Source: Fluviicola sp.
GTDB taxonomy: Bacteria; Bacteroidota; Bacteroidia; Flavobacteriales_D; Crocinitomicaceae
Reading direction: 5' to 3'
Assembly (NCBI GenBank): GCA_002734085.1
Contig: NVXV01000002.1
Location: forward strand, 234,894 to 298,893
Length of the DNA: 64,000 bases
In this document: positions 26,681 through 36,236 of the stretch, one piece after another
Numbering within the stretch: the first letter of the stretch is position 1
Layout of the letters: every line of letters starts with the position of its first letter
Notes under the pieces: generated by a model
What the model was told of the DNA's origin: nothing
What the model saw: only the letters and a program-made list of their open reading frames with translations
Database searches by the model: none
Program-made: the position numbers and the translations under genes

Positions 26681-27274
26681 ATGAAACGACTATTTGACAT
26701 ATTTTTTTCGAGTATTGTACTACTGCTATTCCTTCCTTTTGGAGTTATAATAGGTTTGATTATTTTACTTACGAGTAGAGGAGGAGTATTTTATATTCAG
26801 GAACGTATAGGGAAAAATGGAAAACCATTTGGACTGTATAAATTTCGTACAATGCGAAAAAACTCTGATAAGGCTGGGAAATTAACTGTTGGAATGCGTG
26901 ATCCAAGAATTACTGGAATTGGTTATTTTATTAGAAAATTTAAACTCGATGAATTCCCTCAATTTATTAATGTTTTAATGGGTCAAATGAGCGTAGTTGG
27001 TCCACGGCCGGAGGTAAAAGAATACACTGATTTATATACTCCATATCAACGGGATGTTTTAAGTGTGAAACCTGGTATTACTGATTATGCTTCACTTCAA
27101 TATTATGACGAAAACAGATTGTTAGGCGAGAGCAAAAACCCGAGAGAAACTTATATTAATGAAATTATGCCCGCTAAAATTGAACTCAACAGAAAGTATA
27201 TCGAAAACCCTACTTTAGGACAAGATTTTAAGATTGTTTGGCTAACTTTTTTAAAAGTTATCGGTAGAAATTAA
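26681..27274 (+). CDS. Initiating sugar-phosphate transferase (PglC/WcaJ C-terminal type)
   Basis: 197 residues, the short monotopic form. It transfers a sugar phosphate to undecaprenyl phosphate and so starts repeat-unit assembly. Seen: one N-terminal hydrophobic segment (about 7-32), YIQERIGKNGKPF, LYKFRTMR and DEFPQFINVLMGQMSVVGPRPEV with the catalytic D-E pair. It overlaps no gene but follows the aminotransferase by 3 bases and is the likely entry point of the window's polysaccharide pathway. Confidence 0.9.
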   Translation: MKRLFDIFFSSIVLLLFLPFGVIIGLIILLTSRGGVFYIQERIGKNGKPFGLYKFRTMRKNSDKAGKLTVGMRDPRITGIGYFIRKFKLDEFPQFINVLMGQMSVVGPRPEVKEYTDLYTPYQRDVLSVKPGITDYASLQYYDENRLLGESKNPRETYINEIMPAKIELNRKYIENPTLGQDFKIVWLTFLKVIGRN

Positions 27275-27292
27275 AATTATCTTGTAAAAAAA

Positions 27293-27319
27293 ATGGTGAG
27301 GGGATTAGTCCCTCACCAT
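27293..27319 (-). terminator. Bidirectional terminator between sugar transferase and T9SS cargo
   Basis: Arms ATGGTGAGGG and CCCTCACCAT with a 7-base loop. On the minus strand it runs into seven or more T, so it chiefly serves the minus gene ending at 27345 but can also stop plus transcripts. Confidence 0.8.
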
Positions 27320-27344
27320 AAGAATTTAATAATTTAATTGTTCA

Positions 27345-29966
27345 TTATTTCTGAACAATAATCTTTTTGATCAATCTTCCTTTTGTAGATTCAACTTCTA
27401 GGAAATATATGCCATTTTCAAGATTGGATATGTCCAAATCTGAGACAATCGATTCAATTTTGGATTTAAATACCTTTGCTCCTTTGCTATCTTTTATATA
27501 GACGTCAGCTTCAAGATAACTTTCATTAACTTCTAAAACGATGTTGATAGAAGCAGGGTTTGGATAAACCTTTAAAGCATTTTTTGTGTAATCTGTAATT
27601 GAAACGTCATCAATTGTCACACATTGTGAAGTATCAGTACATCCTTCACTATCTGTAATAATTACTGCATAATCTCCATTCTGAGTGGCAGTAAAACTCT
27701 GATTTGTTTCACCTGATATGGCATCATAATTAGGACAATTCACCCATTGATAAGTTCCACCTGCGAGATCAGCTGATATTGTTAGGTCAGTTACAGTTGT
27801 TGAAACGTCAACTGGAGCTGGCTCTGAAATATTCGCGGTACTAACTTGACTTTCGCATCCATTGAAGTCAACAACAATGATGTCGTAGGTTGTAGGTGTT
27901 AAATCAACAAAGACACTATCTGATTGCTGAGTACTCCCATTATCAATACTATAATCATAGGGAGAAATACCACCGGTTGCGTTTATTTCAATTCCACCAT
28001 CATTCAATCCAAAACAACTAATATCTGAAACAGTAAATGTAAATTCGACCTCTGTCGGTTCAGGAACTACTGCTTGAATTGTTTCAACACAACCAGAACT
28101 ACTTTCAACGATTATATCATATGTGTCGGCACACAAATTAGTAAATACTTCGCCAGGTTGAAAATTATTGCCACCATCAATAGAGTAAGAACTCGTATTT
28201 GTACCATGAATTTCTATTCCTCCATCGCAATCGCCAAAGCATGATGCAGCATCAATTGTTAAACTATCAATTGAAAGTACATCAGAACCGTCGATGGTTA
28301 CATTTGCGACACAAGAGTCAATATTTCCATAATTATCTTCTACGTATAGTGTAACAAAATTATTTCCAGCATCTAAACAAGAAAATACACTTTTTGAAAG
28401 TGACATAGATTGAATTCCACAATTGTCAACACTTCCATCATCTATATCTGCAGGTGTGAGAGTAAGATCACCGTTAGAATCTAAGTTAAATGTTGGACTC
28501 CCTACACAATTTAAAGTGGGTGCGAGTGTATCCAACACTATTATGTTAGCGGTACAGGTATTCATGTTGTTAAACTCATCGGTAACGGTTAACGTCACAT
28601 CTGTACCATAAGTCGAAGCCTTTGTATATGTGCCAATTGGAACTGGCGTTACCGCAGAAGAGTTAGTGTTCTCTCCATCCAAAGCATCGATGCCACTATA
28701 TGTCCAGTCTCCTAAAGCGAATGTATTTCCGTCAGGACCAGTGCTGTTGTTTCTATAGGCCCAGCCGTCCATATACTCCCAGGGTTCACCTGAGCCATCT
28801 GTATTGATATCACCGAAAATGTCTATTACCGAGCCATTTTTAAACAATTCTATTGCATCATCCCCATTTATATTAACAGTGTTTGTAGTATAGTCTGGTG
28901 TAAAGCCAAAGAAGTTCTCAAACTCTACTGATTCAGAAGCAATATAAATATAAGTGCCAGCATCAACTGTTACAGGAGGAAAAGTGAACTCCTCTCCGTC
29001 TGTACCACCACCGTTATTCGCTGATCCTATTCCATATTCACTTAAGTCAGCGATATAGTTGTATGCATAAACTTCAATTCCTTTTGGAAGTCCACCTGTT
29101 AAATCACCATCATAGACAGCAGTTAATACCAATCCATCTGGAATTGGTCCAGCGGGTATATCTGCACAGGTAAAAGTGTTTTGACTTGCAGAGAATGTAA
29201 GATTACCACCACAATTTGAAACTGAAGCTTCATTAAAGTCTTCATCCAGTAGAGTAACATCACCTGTCGCTCCTAAGTATACCTCTTGAGAATTACAAAC
29301 TGCAGTTGGCGGAGTAGCACAAGTATATTCTACTTCAAGCACTGGATCCGTTCCTTGATCTTTACTACCAAATCTTCTGGCAGTTCCATTAGTTGTTTCA
29401 TTACCAATCAAAATCCATCCAAAATTATTTGAAGGGTTATCTAACCAAGCTTGTACATTAGAGATCATATTTGCTGATGACCAAGTCTTAACTCCATTCG
29501 TTGCATCAATTGTTGACTGAGCAACAGAAGCAAGGAAATCACCTCCAGGCGTTGTCCATGTTGAAGTACCAAACATAGCGTCAGTCCACGTTGCATCTGG
29601 TGCAACTGCAGGTGCTCCAGCACCCGTTCCACTAGACGTACCCTCGCCCCAATCAATGGTCAAAGGATGTAAATTATAGTTGTCATTTGCCGCGCCAGGA
29701 CCAGAGTTTTCTTGTTGCAGGTTGAGCGTAACGTTTGTTATAGTTGCTCCAGCTGGTACATTTGCAGCAATATCAAAATTTAGTAATGCTCTTCTTAAAT
29801 CTCCACTATTCGTTTGTCCAGCATAAAGATTACCCTCTCCATTTGATATAGTTCCACTTTGAGAAAAAATTGAATTGTCCTTTGTTGGTGAAATGTTAAT
29901 GGTTATTTGGGTCTTAACTGAAACTGCAATTAGAAGAAAAGTACTTAGTAGTAATAAATGTTTCAT
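27345..29966 (-). CDS. Secreted multidomain protein with DNRLRE-like domain and T9SS sorting domain
   Basis: 873 residues from ATG 29964-29966, which gives the signal peptide MKHLLLLSTFLLIAVSVKTQ; the frame extends to 30035 without signal character. Domains in order: a DNRLRE/carbohydrate-binding-like beta domain (about 20-220, with YAGQTNSGDLRRALLNFDI), a lamin-tail-like domain (about 270-440, EVYAYNY...GEEFTFPP), two HYR-like cysteine-containing modules, three SprB-type repeats (CFGDCDGGIEI, CFGLNDGGIEI), and a C-terminal T9SS type A sorting domain (KVYPNPASINIVLEV). It is predicted to be exposed on or released from the cell. No enzymatic motif is recognised. It is monocistronic with a terminator at 27293-27319. 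Confidence 0.8.
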   Translation of the reverse strand: MKHLLLLSTFLLIAVSVKTQITINISPTKDNSIFSQSGTISNGEGNLYAGQTNSGDLRRALLNFDIAANVPAGATITNVTLNLQQENSGPGAANDNYNLHPLTIDWGEGTSSGTGAGAPAVAPDATWTDAMFGTSTWTTPGGDFLASVAQSTIDATNGVKTWSSANMISNVQAWLDNPSNNFGWILIGNETTNGTARRFGSKDQGTDPVLEVEYTCATPPTAVCNSQEVYLGATGDVTLLDEDFNEASVSNCGGNLTFSASQNTFTCADIPAGPIPDGLVLTAVYDGDLTGGLPKGIEVYAYNYIADLSEYGIGSANNGGGTDGEEFTFPPVTVDAGTYIYIASESVEFENFFGFTPDYTTNTVNINGDDAIELFKNGSVIDIFGDINTDGSGEPWEYMDGWAYRNNSTGPDGNTFALGDWTYSGIDALDGENTNSSAVTPVPIGTYTKASTYGTDVTLTVTDEFNNMNTCTANIIVLDTLAPTLNCVGSPTFNLDSNGDLTLTPADIDDGSVDNCGIQSMSLSKSVFSCLDAGNNFVTLYVEDNYGNIDSCVANVTIDGSDVLSIDSLTIDAASCFGDCDGGIEIHGTNTSSYSIDGGNNFQPGEVFTNLCADTYDIIVESSSGCVETIQAVVPEPTEVEFTFTVSDISCFGLNDGGIEINATGGISPYDYSIDNGSTQQSDSVFVDLTPTTYDIIVVDFNGCESQVSTANISEPAPVDVSTTVTDLTISADLAGGTYQWVNCPNYDAISGETNQSFTATQNGDYAVIITDSEGCTDTSQCVTIDDVSITDYTKNALKVYPNPASINIVLEVNESYLEADVYIKDSKGAKVFKSKIESIVSDLDISNLENGIYFLEVESTKGRLIKKIIVQK

Positions 29967-29993
29967 CTCTATTTTGTTTTTAGTTTTTAATTG

Positions 29994-30016
29994 ACTCAAA
30001 ATTAAGCTTTTTGAGT
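29994..30016. repeat. 8-bp inverted repeat in the leader of the T9SS cargo gene
   Basis: ACTCAAAA (29994-30001) and TTTTGAGT (30009-30016) with a 7-base spacer, 28 bases upstream of the start codon on the minus strand. It could be an operator or a leader hairpin; unassigned. Confidence 0.3.
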
Positions 30017-30061
30017 TGCTTCCTAAAGTATACAAAATATATTATCGAAAAACAAGGGCAA

Positions 30062-30745
30062 TTATTTGGTCTCTTTCTCAAACCATTGCCATAATTTATC
30101 ATTGGGAACGGGTGCTGTGATCGAAATAGTTGCTTGACTTACTGGGTGAGAAAACTCAATTTTTCGTGCATGCAAAGAAATACTACCGTCACCATTAGAA
30201 CGTTTAGCACCGTATTTTAAATCACCTTTAATAACAGTACCTAAATGTGCAAGCTGCGTTCTGATCTGATGGTGGCGTCCAGTTCTTGGATTGACTTCTA
30301 ATAAATAATATCTATCACTTGAAGCAATCAGTTTAAAGTCGAGTTCAGCATGTTTTGCCCCCGAAGTATCTTTGTTAACAACATAACTCTTGTTTTGCTT
30401 GTCATTTTTTTTTAAGTAATCAGACAATGAACCAGAATCTGTAGAAGGTTTGTCTTCAACAATCGCCCAGTACGTTTTTTGAACTTGCTTTTTTTGAAAC
30501 ATTGCATTCATTCTTGATAGTCCTTTACTTGTTTTAGCTAGTAAAACAACACCACTCGTTGGACGATCTAATCTATGAATAACACCGCAAAAAACATTTC
30601 CAGGTTTATCGTATTTAACTTTGAGCCATGCTTTGACTTTGTCAGGCAATGTTTCGTCCCCAGTCTTATCACCTTGTGTAATATCCCCTGCTTTTTTGTT
30701 GACACCAATTAAATGGTTATCTTCATACAAGACTTGAATTGCCAT
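30062..30745 (-). CDS. RluA-family pseudouridine synthase
   Basis: 227 residues, catalytic domain only, without an S4 RNA-binding domain. It converts uridine to pseudouridine in rRNA or tRNA. The signature HRLDRPTSGVVLLAKT carries the catalytic Asp (HRLDxxTSG), and the later NPRTGRHHQIR is the second family motif. The RNA target cannot be read from the sequence; the short form resembles RluC/TruC-like enzymes. It ends a minus-strand pair with panB, 10 bases apart. Confidence 0.88.
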   Translation of the reverse strand: MAIQVLYEDNHLIGVNKKAGDITQGDKTGDETLPDKVKAWLKVKYDKPGNVFCGVIHRLDRPTSGVVLLAKTSKGLSRMNAMFQKKQVQKTYWAIVEDKPSTDSGSLSDYLKKNDKQNKSYVVNKDTSGAKHAELDFKLIASSDRYYLLEVNPRTGRHHQIRTQLAHLGTVIKGDLKYGAKRSNGDGSISLHARKIEFSHPVSQATISITAPVPNDKLWQWFEKETK

Positions 30746-30755
30746 GACTTAAAAG

Positions 30756-31571
30756 TTAATATTGTTCTTGATCGTTCGGGAAGTCTCCAGAACGAACATC
30801 TTCAATATAGCGTTGGAAAGAACCGAGCATTTCCTCAAATAAGTTATGATACTTTCTTAAAAAGCGAGGTTTAAACTCATTGTTAATTCCTAACATATCA
30901 TGAACAACAAGAACTTGTCCGTCGACACCACCGCCAGCACCAATTCCAATAATTGGTATACTAACCTCCTTAGCAACCTTTGTTGCTAAATCAGCAGGAA
31001 TCTTTTCAAGTACAATGGCAAAGCAACCTGCTTCTTCCAATGCTTTTGCATCTTCTATCAAACGATCAGCCTCTTCTTGTTCTTTTGCTCTTACAACGTA
31101 AGTTCCAAATTTATATATTGATTGTGGAGTTAACCCTAAATGTCCCATGACTGGAATTCCAGCAGTCAAAATACGCGATATAGACTCTAGAATTTCTTGT
31201 CCGCCCTCCATTTTTACAGCGTGTCCGCCAGACTCTTTCATAATACGAATCGCATTGGAAAGTGCTTCTTTCGAATTACCTTGATACGAACCAAAAGGCA
31301 TATCTACCACTACAAGAGCCCTTTCAACAGCTCTAACAACTGATGAGGCATGATAAATCATTTGATCCAAAGTAATCGGGAGTGTTGTCTCATGACCAGC
31401 CATTACATTTGATGCAGAGTCTCCCACAAGAATAACATCTATTCCTGCTGTGTCGATAATTCTCGCCATGGAATAGTCATATCCAGTAAGCATAGAGATT
31501 TTCTCTCCATTTTCTTTCATTTCATAAAGTACGTGCGTAGTGACACGCTTAACATTATTATGTACTGACAT
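30756..31571 (-). CDS. panB: 3-methyl-2-oxobutanoate hydroxymethyltransferase
   Basis: 271 residues, full length. It makes ketopantoate from 2-oxoisovalerate and 5,10-methylene-THF, the first committed step of pantothenate and CoA synthesis. Visible motifs: [30 protein letters not shown] with the Mg-binding [18 protein letters not shown] and [14 protein letters not shown]. panC and panD are not in the window. It is read before the RluA-type gene with a 10-base gap. Confidence 0.95.
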   Translation of the reverse strand: MSVHNNVKRVTTHVLYEMKENGEKISMLTGYDYSMARIIDTAGIDVILVGDSASNVMAGHETTLPITLDQMIYHASSVVRAVERALVVVDMPFGSYQGNSKEALSNAIRIMKESGGHAVKMEGGQEILESISRILTAGIPVMGHLGLTPQSIYKFGTYVVRAKEQEEADRLIEDAKALEEAGCFAIVLEKIPADLATKVAKEVSIPIIGIGAGGGVDGQVLVVHDMLGINNEFKPRFLRKYHNLFEEMLGSFQRYIEDVRSGDFPNDQEQY

Positions 31572-31660
31572 AAATAAATATTTTGAACAAAGTTAAAATA
31601 ACAAATTGAAGTAGTTTACTTAGGCGAATGAGTATTACTAAAAAAGTTTAATTTATTCAT

Positions 31661-33367
31661 TTAAAACTCTAATTCATAAACTTCTTGATTCTTATTTCCA
31701 CAAGCATCTACTGCTCTGATTAAGAGCTTGTGACTACCATTTAATTCTGCAGGTGGCTTAAAATAAAAAGATTGTCTCTTCGGTTCCCAATTTAAGAGGT
31801 ACCACTTCCCATCAATATAAACATCATAATCGACGAGTCCAGATTCTAAATCTTCTAGATTCCATATAAGTGTTTTACCTTTTACGTTTGCTTTGTTTAT
31901 GAAATTTTTGCGTGTTATAATCGGAGGAATCGTATCAATAGCCACTCTATATCGTCCGAAATCTCTTACCCATTTTGTAATCCATCCATCACTGACAATT
32001 CCATTTTCTGCGTAGACTCGATTATTGCTATTTATTCTTTCGATATAATATTTTTCATCGGAATATTTCTGTTTTTTAATAGGTAACATTAATTTGTAAT
32101 TTTCTTGTAATGGTATATTATCGTTTCCAAAAATAAAGTCATTCGTTTGTTGAATTAGAAGTGGGGTAGGTTCGTAAAGAAGGCCTGGAGGAAAAAGCAC
32201 GTAATGTTCATCATTAAAATCCATATAGGCACTGTCCGGAAATAAAAATTTTTGATTTTGATACAGACTTCCTAAATCGGCTTGTTCTCCATCTAAAATT
32301 TCTAATTCAAAAGATATTGACGCTTTATTCCCATTTACATCCTGACAGATGTATTTCATTTGGTGTATACTATTTGGAGATACATTTAATATTCCATTGT
32401 TTTTCGTTGTTCGATAAATTGGAAGTGGATTATGGATCGTTTTAAAAGCTTTTTGATAGTGCTTTCTTCTATTGTGGTATTCTTCATAGTCCTTATGTGT
32501 ATTTATTTGGCGGTTTGAAGAAAAGTGTATTTCAGTCATGTTTTGAGTAAATACAGTGTCACCATCCATTAGAAGTGCTGCCTTAAATATTCCGCAAATA
32601 TTATTCGCAGCATCTAATTGGTCAGTAGCATCAAAGGCAAAGCCAATCCCTCCATTTTTTGATGTGTAATTAGCTGGAATCCGAATTTTATTATTCGACA
32701 CACTAAAATTTCCATCAGATCCAAAAACATTATGACGTTCCGACTTTCCTGGAATTCTGTAGCCTTCGCTTGTTAACCCATATACCTTTACTCCTCGGAT
32801 TGTTGGCTTTCTAGTATCTTTTATATTGAAATTGAAGAGAAGTGGATTTAAGGCATGTTCTGATTCTGTTTCTCTAATTTCAAAATGAAGATGTGGAGCT
32901 GTACTTCCCCCAGTATTACCCGATTTTGCAATGACTTGTCCTTTCTTCACTTTCAGACTATCCTTGGAAGGAGAATAGTCGATTTCAAAATCTTGATTTT
33001 TTTCTTGTACTCTTCTAACCAACTCACCTATTTCGCCTTCAAAAGATTCACAGTGAGCATACACCGATGTTAAACCATTATAATGATCAATATACACAGC
33101 ATATCCATAGCCCCAAGGTGAAACTTTGACTCTGGATACATACCCATCTGCAATACTGTAGATGTTATACCCCGTTTGTCGGTTTGTTTTGAAATCAATT
33201 CCTGTGTGAAAATGATTACTTCTTAATTCTCCAAAGTTTGCGGCAAGTACCATTGGAATATCAATAGGCGGATGGAATTTAATTTTGGAATAATCTATTT
33301 TCTGAGAGTAAACTTCAGATGTTAGAGAAAGGACAAGAGCCGAAAATAATAATTGCTTTATAAACAT
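31661..33367 (-). CDS. M23-family metallopeptidase with beta-sandwich C-terminus
   Basis: 568 residues with signal peptide (MFIKQLLFSALVLSLTSEVYSQ). LytM-type zinc endopeptidase domain at about 45-190: H54-TGI-D58 and HLHFEIRE near 160 supply the zinc ligands and catalytic His, all present, so it should be active on peptidoglycan cross-links or another peptide. The remaining ~370 residues contain Ig-like strands (NGSHKLLIRAVDACGN). No T9SS signal is seen. The start codon lies 5 bases after a -7 box (33372-33379), suggesting a leaderless message. Confidence 0.85.
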   Translation of the reverse strand: MFIKQLLFSALVLSLTSEVYSQKIDYSKIKFHPPIDIPMVLAANFGELRSNHFHTGIDFKTNRQTGYNIYSIADGYVSRVKVSPWGYGYAVYIDHYNGLTSVYAHCESFEGEIGELVRRVQEKNQDFEIDYSPSKDSLKVKKGQVIAKSGNTGGSTAPHLHFEIRETESEHALNPLLFNFNIKDTRKPTIRGVKVYGLTSEGYRIPGKSERHNVFGSDGNFSVSNNKIRIPANYTSKNGGIGFAFDATDQLDAANNICGIFKAALLMDGDTVFTQNMTEIHFSSNRQINTHKDYEEYHNRRKHYQKAFKTIHNPLPIYRTTKNNGILNVSPNSIHQMKYICQDVNGNKASISFELEILDGEQADLGSLYQNQKFLFPDSAYMDFNDEHYVLFPPGLLYEPTPLLIQQTNDFIFGNDNIPLQENYKLMLPIKKQKYSDEKYYIERINSNNRVYAENGIVSDGWITKWVRDFGRYRVAIDTIPPIITRKNFINKANVKGKTLIWNLEDLESGLVDYDVYIDGKWYLLNWEPKRQSFYFKPPAELNGSHKLLIRAVDACGNKNQEVYELEF

Positions 33368-33371
33368 TTTG

Positions 33372-33379
33372 CAAATTTA
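33372..33379 (-). promoter_or_regulatory. -7 box abutting the M23 peptidase start
   Basis: On the minus strand TAAATTTG lies 4 bases before the ATG at 33365-33367 and is followed by CAAAATG. A transcript would begin at or beside the start codon. No -33 element is seen. Confidence 0.35.
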
Positions 33380-33399
33380 GAAATATGAAATTAGTAGGA

Positions 33400-33852
33400 T
33401 TATTGGATTAGTTCAATAGTTTGCTCTTGACCGTTGAACAATATAGTGTCACCTACTTTTTTTGAATGCAGCAATTTACCTAAAGGAGATGCAGTAGAAA
33501 TAGCGAAAACTACTTGGTCTCCAATTTCTACTTTACCTAAGCTTACTCCAATAAAAAATAAGCCTGAAGTGGTTTTTATAAAAGAACCAGGGATAACTGT
33601 ATTTGAAGTCTCTTCCAATGGAAGTCTGTTCAGTTCATTTTTCAATGCTTTGATTTGTGCTAATCTTTTTTCCGCTTGATCCATTTCTTGTTGCATCATA
33701 GCACGACCCGTTTCATATTTATCACCAGCACTACTTTTTGTGTCATTGTCTCTAGACTCTTTAGCATCAATATAAGATTGATAGATAGCATCATAGTTAT
33801 CCGTCAAATCCTTATTCATTTTCTCAATTACTTTTTTCTTGAGCTTATCCAT
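33400..33852 (-). CDS. GreA/GreB-family elongation factor
   Basis: 150 residues. The N-terminal two-thirds is a charged helix pair (KEKMNKDL... EMDQAEKRLAQIKALKNEL) and the C-terminal half is the FKBP-like Gre domain (GSFIKTTSGLFFIGVSLGKVEIGDQVVFAIS; SPLGKLLHSKKVGD). The SPLGKALLGKKVGD-like motif is family-typical. Gre factors rescue backtracked RNA polymerase; this N-terminal coiled coil is only loosely like GreA, so it may act as an inhibitor or accessory form. It is read between the tRNA-binding protein (9 bases upstream) and the M23 gene (32 bases downstream). Confidence 0.75.
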   Translation of the reverse strand: MDKLKKKVIEKMNKDLTDNYDAIYQSYIDAKESRDNDTKSSAGDKYETGRAMMQQEMDQAEKRLAQIKALKNELNRLPLEETSNTVIPGSFIKTTSGLFFIGVSLGKVEIGDQVVFAISTASPLGKLLHSKKVGDTILFNGQEQTIELIQ

Positions 33853-33861
33853 ACCCTTATT

Positions 33862-34209
33862 TTATGAAATTTTTGTTCCATTTGCAACTTCAGCATCTGG
33901 AGATATCACTATAACACCATCTTTTTCAAGTGCACCCAAAATTAAACATTCACTCTTGATATTAGCGATTTGTTTAGATGGAAAATTAACAACCGCTATT
34001 ACTTGCTTGTCCAAAATAGTTTCTGGCGTATATTTTTCTGAAATTTGAGCAGAAGTTTTCAAAGTGCCTATTTTCTCTCCAAAGTCAACCCATAATTTAA
34101 GTGCTGGTTTTATTGCTTCTTCAAAAAATTCTGCATTCACGACAGTTCCGACTCGCATGTCAACGCGTTGAAATTCCTCTGGTTTTAAATCTTTATTCAA
34201 CATTATCAT
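33862..34209 (-). CDS. CsaA-like tRNA-binding protein
   Basis: 115 residues, the usual size of CsaA. A single OB-fold tRNA-binding domain: FQRVDMRVGTVVNAE, LKLWVDFGE, KTSAQIS and VIAVVNFPSKQIANIKSECLILGA are characteristic. CsaA has been linked to tRNA binding and to chaperone or export activity; its cellular role is not settled. The ATG at 34209 is followed by another two codons later (34203); either may be used. Confidence 0.85.
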   Translation of the reverse strand: MIMLNKDLKPEEFQRVDMRVGTVVNAEFFEEAIKPALKLWVDFGEKIGTLKTSAQISEKYTPETILDKQVIAVVNFPSKQIANIKSECLILGALEKDGVIVISPDAEVANGTKIS

Positions 34210-34294
34210 TCGTTTTTATAAAAGTAGTGAATTTAGATTTTTAATATGGAGTGATTGTGAACAGTAGAGTAAAAAACGAGATAAAAAAAATATG

Positions 34295-34302
34295 TAGATT
34301 TG
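34295..34302 (+). promoter_or_regulatory. -7 box abutting the Nif3-like gene
   Basis: TAGATTTG lies 4 bases before the ATG at 34307, so a transcript would start on or next to the start codon. No -33 element at normal spacing is seen. Confidence 0.35.
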
Positions 34303-34306
34303 TAGT

Positions 34307-35407
34307 ATGGAGTTAAAAGTGAAAGATATTTCGGGATACTTAGAGCATCTTGCTTCTTTGTCGAGCCAAGAGTCTTATGACAACTGTGGTTTGATTACAG
34401 GTTCGCACGACCAGAAAGTAACTGGTGTTTTATTTTCTTTGGATTGCACAGAAGCCATTGTAGAAGAGGCGATTTCAAAGGGAGCGAATATGATAGTTTC
34501 TCATCATCCGATTGTCTTTAAAGGATTGAAAAAAATCAATGGAAAGAACTATGTGGAACGCACTATTATTAAAGCGATAAAAAATGATATTGCCATTTAT
34601 GCAATTCATACAAACTTAGATAATTATCGTTTTGGTGTTAATCATGAGATAGCTTCACGTATCGGTTTGATTAATACAAAAATCTTAGATCCGAAAAGGG
34701 ATGTATTGAAAAAGCTAATTGTCTTTTGTCCAACAGAGAATGTTTCTAGTATTTCAAAATCACTTTTTGAAGCAGGAGCTGGTCATATTGGCGATTATGC
34801 TGAATGTAGTTTTCAATCAGAAGGAAAAGGTGGATTTTTGCCAGAAGAAAATGCAAATCCGACTTTAGGAAAGGTTGGAAGTAGGGAAGAGGTGAATGAA
34901 ACAAAGTTGGAAGTGATTATTTCAAGTCATATACAAGGTAAGATTTTAAATGCAATGCGTGCTGCTCATCCTTACGAGGAAGTGGCTTATGATTTGATTC
35001 CATTATCTAATAAAAACCACTTTGAAGGTGCAGGAATGATTGGGGAACTCGAAAAACCAATTAAGACTGATCAATTTCTTTCTCATTTAAAATCAACTTT
35101 TAATTGTGGTGTTATACGACATACAGAAAAGCATTTTAAAGAGATTGAAAAGGTCGCTTTTTGCGGTGGAGCAGGCAGTTTCTTGTTAGGAAATGCAAAA
35201 GCACAAGGTGCTGATATTTTTATAACTGGAGACTTTAAGTATCATGAATTTTTCGATGCTGAAGACAAAATAATCATAGCGGATATTGGTCATTATGAAA
35301 GTGAGCAATTCACTCCAAACTTAATTCATGATGCTATGAAGAAAAAATTTATTAACTTTGCCCTTCATTTAAGTGAGGTGAATACAAATCCTATTAATTA
35401 TTTTTAG
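34307..35407 (+). CDS. Nif3-like dinuclear metal centre protein
   Basis: 366 residues, the long form with an inserted middle domain (about 130-230, PII-like, AAHPYEEVAYDL). Metal-binding motifs: SHHPIVFKGLK and HTNLDNY in the N-terminal part and TGDFKYHE plus DIGHYESEQ in the C-terminal part, all intact. The family forms a hexameric toroid; it is often annotated GTP cyclohydrolase 1 type 2, but its physiological substrate is uncertain. It forms an operon with the zinc ribbon protein gene 5 bases downstream, a pairing common in Bacteroidota. Confidence 0.88.
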   Translation: MELKVKDISGYLEHLASLSSQESYDNCGLITGSHDQKVTGVLFSLDCTEAIVEEAISKGANMIVSHHPIVFKGLKKINGKNYVERTIIKAIKNDIAIYAIHTNLDNYRFGVNHEIASRIGLINTKILDPKRDVLKKLIVFCPTENVSSISKSLFEAGAGHIGDYAECSFQSEGKGGFLPEENANPTLGKVGSREEVNETKLEVIISSHIQGKILNAMRAAHPYEEVAYDLIPLSNKNHFEGAGMIGELEKPIKTDQFLSHLKSTFNCGVIRHTEKHFKEIEKVAFCGGAGSFLLGNAKAQGADIFITGDFKYHEFFDAEDKIIIADIGHYESEQFTPNLIHDAMKKKFINFALHLSEVNTNPINYF

Positions 35408-35412
35408 CGTTT

Positions 35413-36168
35413 ATGGCAACAAAATCAAAGGCTAAATCAGCTTCAACAGTAGCAGAAAGACTAGATGCGCTTTCTAACTTACAACGAATTGATTCAGAAA
35501 TCGACCGTTTATTGACGGTGCGTGGTGAACTTCCATTAGAGGTAGAAGACCTAGAGGATGAAATTAGTGGTTTACAGACCCGAATCAATAAGTTGACTGA
35601 TGAGTTGAACGAGATAGAAACGGAAATTAGTGACCGTAAAAATGCTCAAAAAGATGCTCAAGCGGCGATTCTTGGTTATAAAGAGAAACAAAACAATGTT
35701 CGTAATAACAGAGAATTCGAATCATTGAGTAAAGAAATTGAATATCAAGAATTAGAGATTCAATTGCACGAGAAAAAATCGAAAGAAGCGAAATACAGAG
35801 CTGAGCAGAAAAAAGAAGTTTTAGACGAAGCAATTGCAAAGGTTGATAAGCGTAAGGAAGATCTTGTAGCTAAAAAATCTGAGTTGGATGCAATCGTTGC
35901 TGAAACTGAAAAAGATGAAGAGAAGCTAAGAAAGCAATCAGAGAAAGCAAAAAAGAAAATCGACGATCACCTGCAAACTGCATACGATCGTTTAAGAGAG
36001 AATGCAAAGAATGGATTAGCGGTTGTTCCTGTAGATAGAAACTCTTGTGGTGGATGTTTTAATAGAATCCCACCTCAACGACAATTAGATATTGTACAAA
36101 AGAAGAAAATTATCGTTTGCGAACACTGTGGACGAATCTTAGTTCCTTCTGAGAACTTTGAAGATTAA
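35413..36168 (+). CDS. Coiled-coil zinc ribbon protein (CT398-like)
   Basis: 251 residues. A long antiparallel coiled coil (about 15-200) followed by a C4 zinc ribbon: CGGCFNRIPPQ and CEHCGRIL. This is the CT398/HP0958-like family, whose members bind RNA polymerase-related or flagellar factors in other phyla; its role in Bacteroidota is unknown. It is co-transcribed with the Nif3-like gene and ends at a strong terminator (36189-36222). Confidence 0.82.
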   Translation: MATKSKAKSASTVAERLDALSNLQRIDSEIDRLLTVRGELPLEVEDLEDEISGLQTRINKLTDELNEIETEISDRKNAQKDAQAAILGYKEKQNNVRNNREFESLSKEIEYQELEIQLHEKKSKEAKYRAEQKKEVLDEAIAKVDKRKEDLVAKKSELDAIVAETEKDEEKLRKQSEKAKKKIDDHLQTAYDRLRENAKNGLAVVPVDRNSCGGCFNRIPPQRQLDIVQKKKIIVCEHCGRILVPSENFED

Positions 36169-36188
36169 GATATTCTAATATTAGATAT

Positions 36189-36222
36189 AAAAAATCCCGT
36201 TTGAGAAAGCGGGATTTTTTTT
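36189..36222 (+). terminator. Rho-independent terminator of the Nif3-like/zinc ribbon operon
   Basis: Arms AAAAAATCCCG (36189-36199) and CGGGATTTTTT (36210-36220) with a 10-base loop and a T run; the A run also makes it work on the minus strand. Confidence 0.85.
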
Positions 36223-36236
36223 GTGATTTTCAAATT

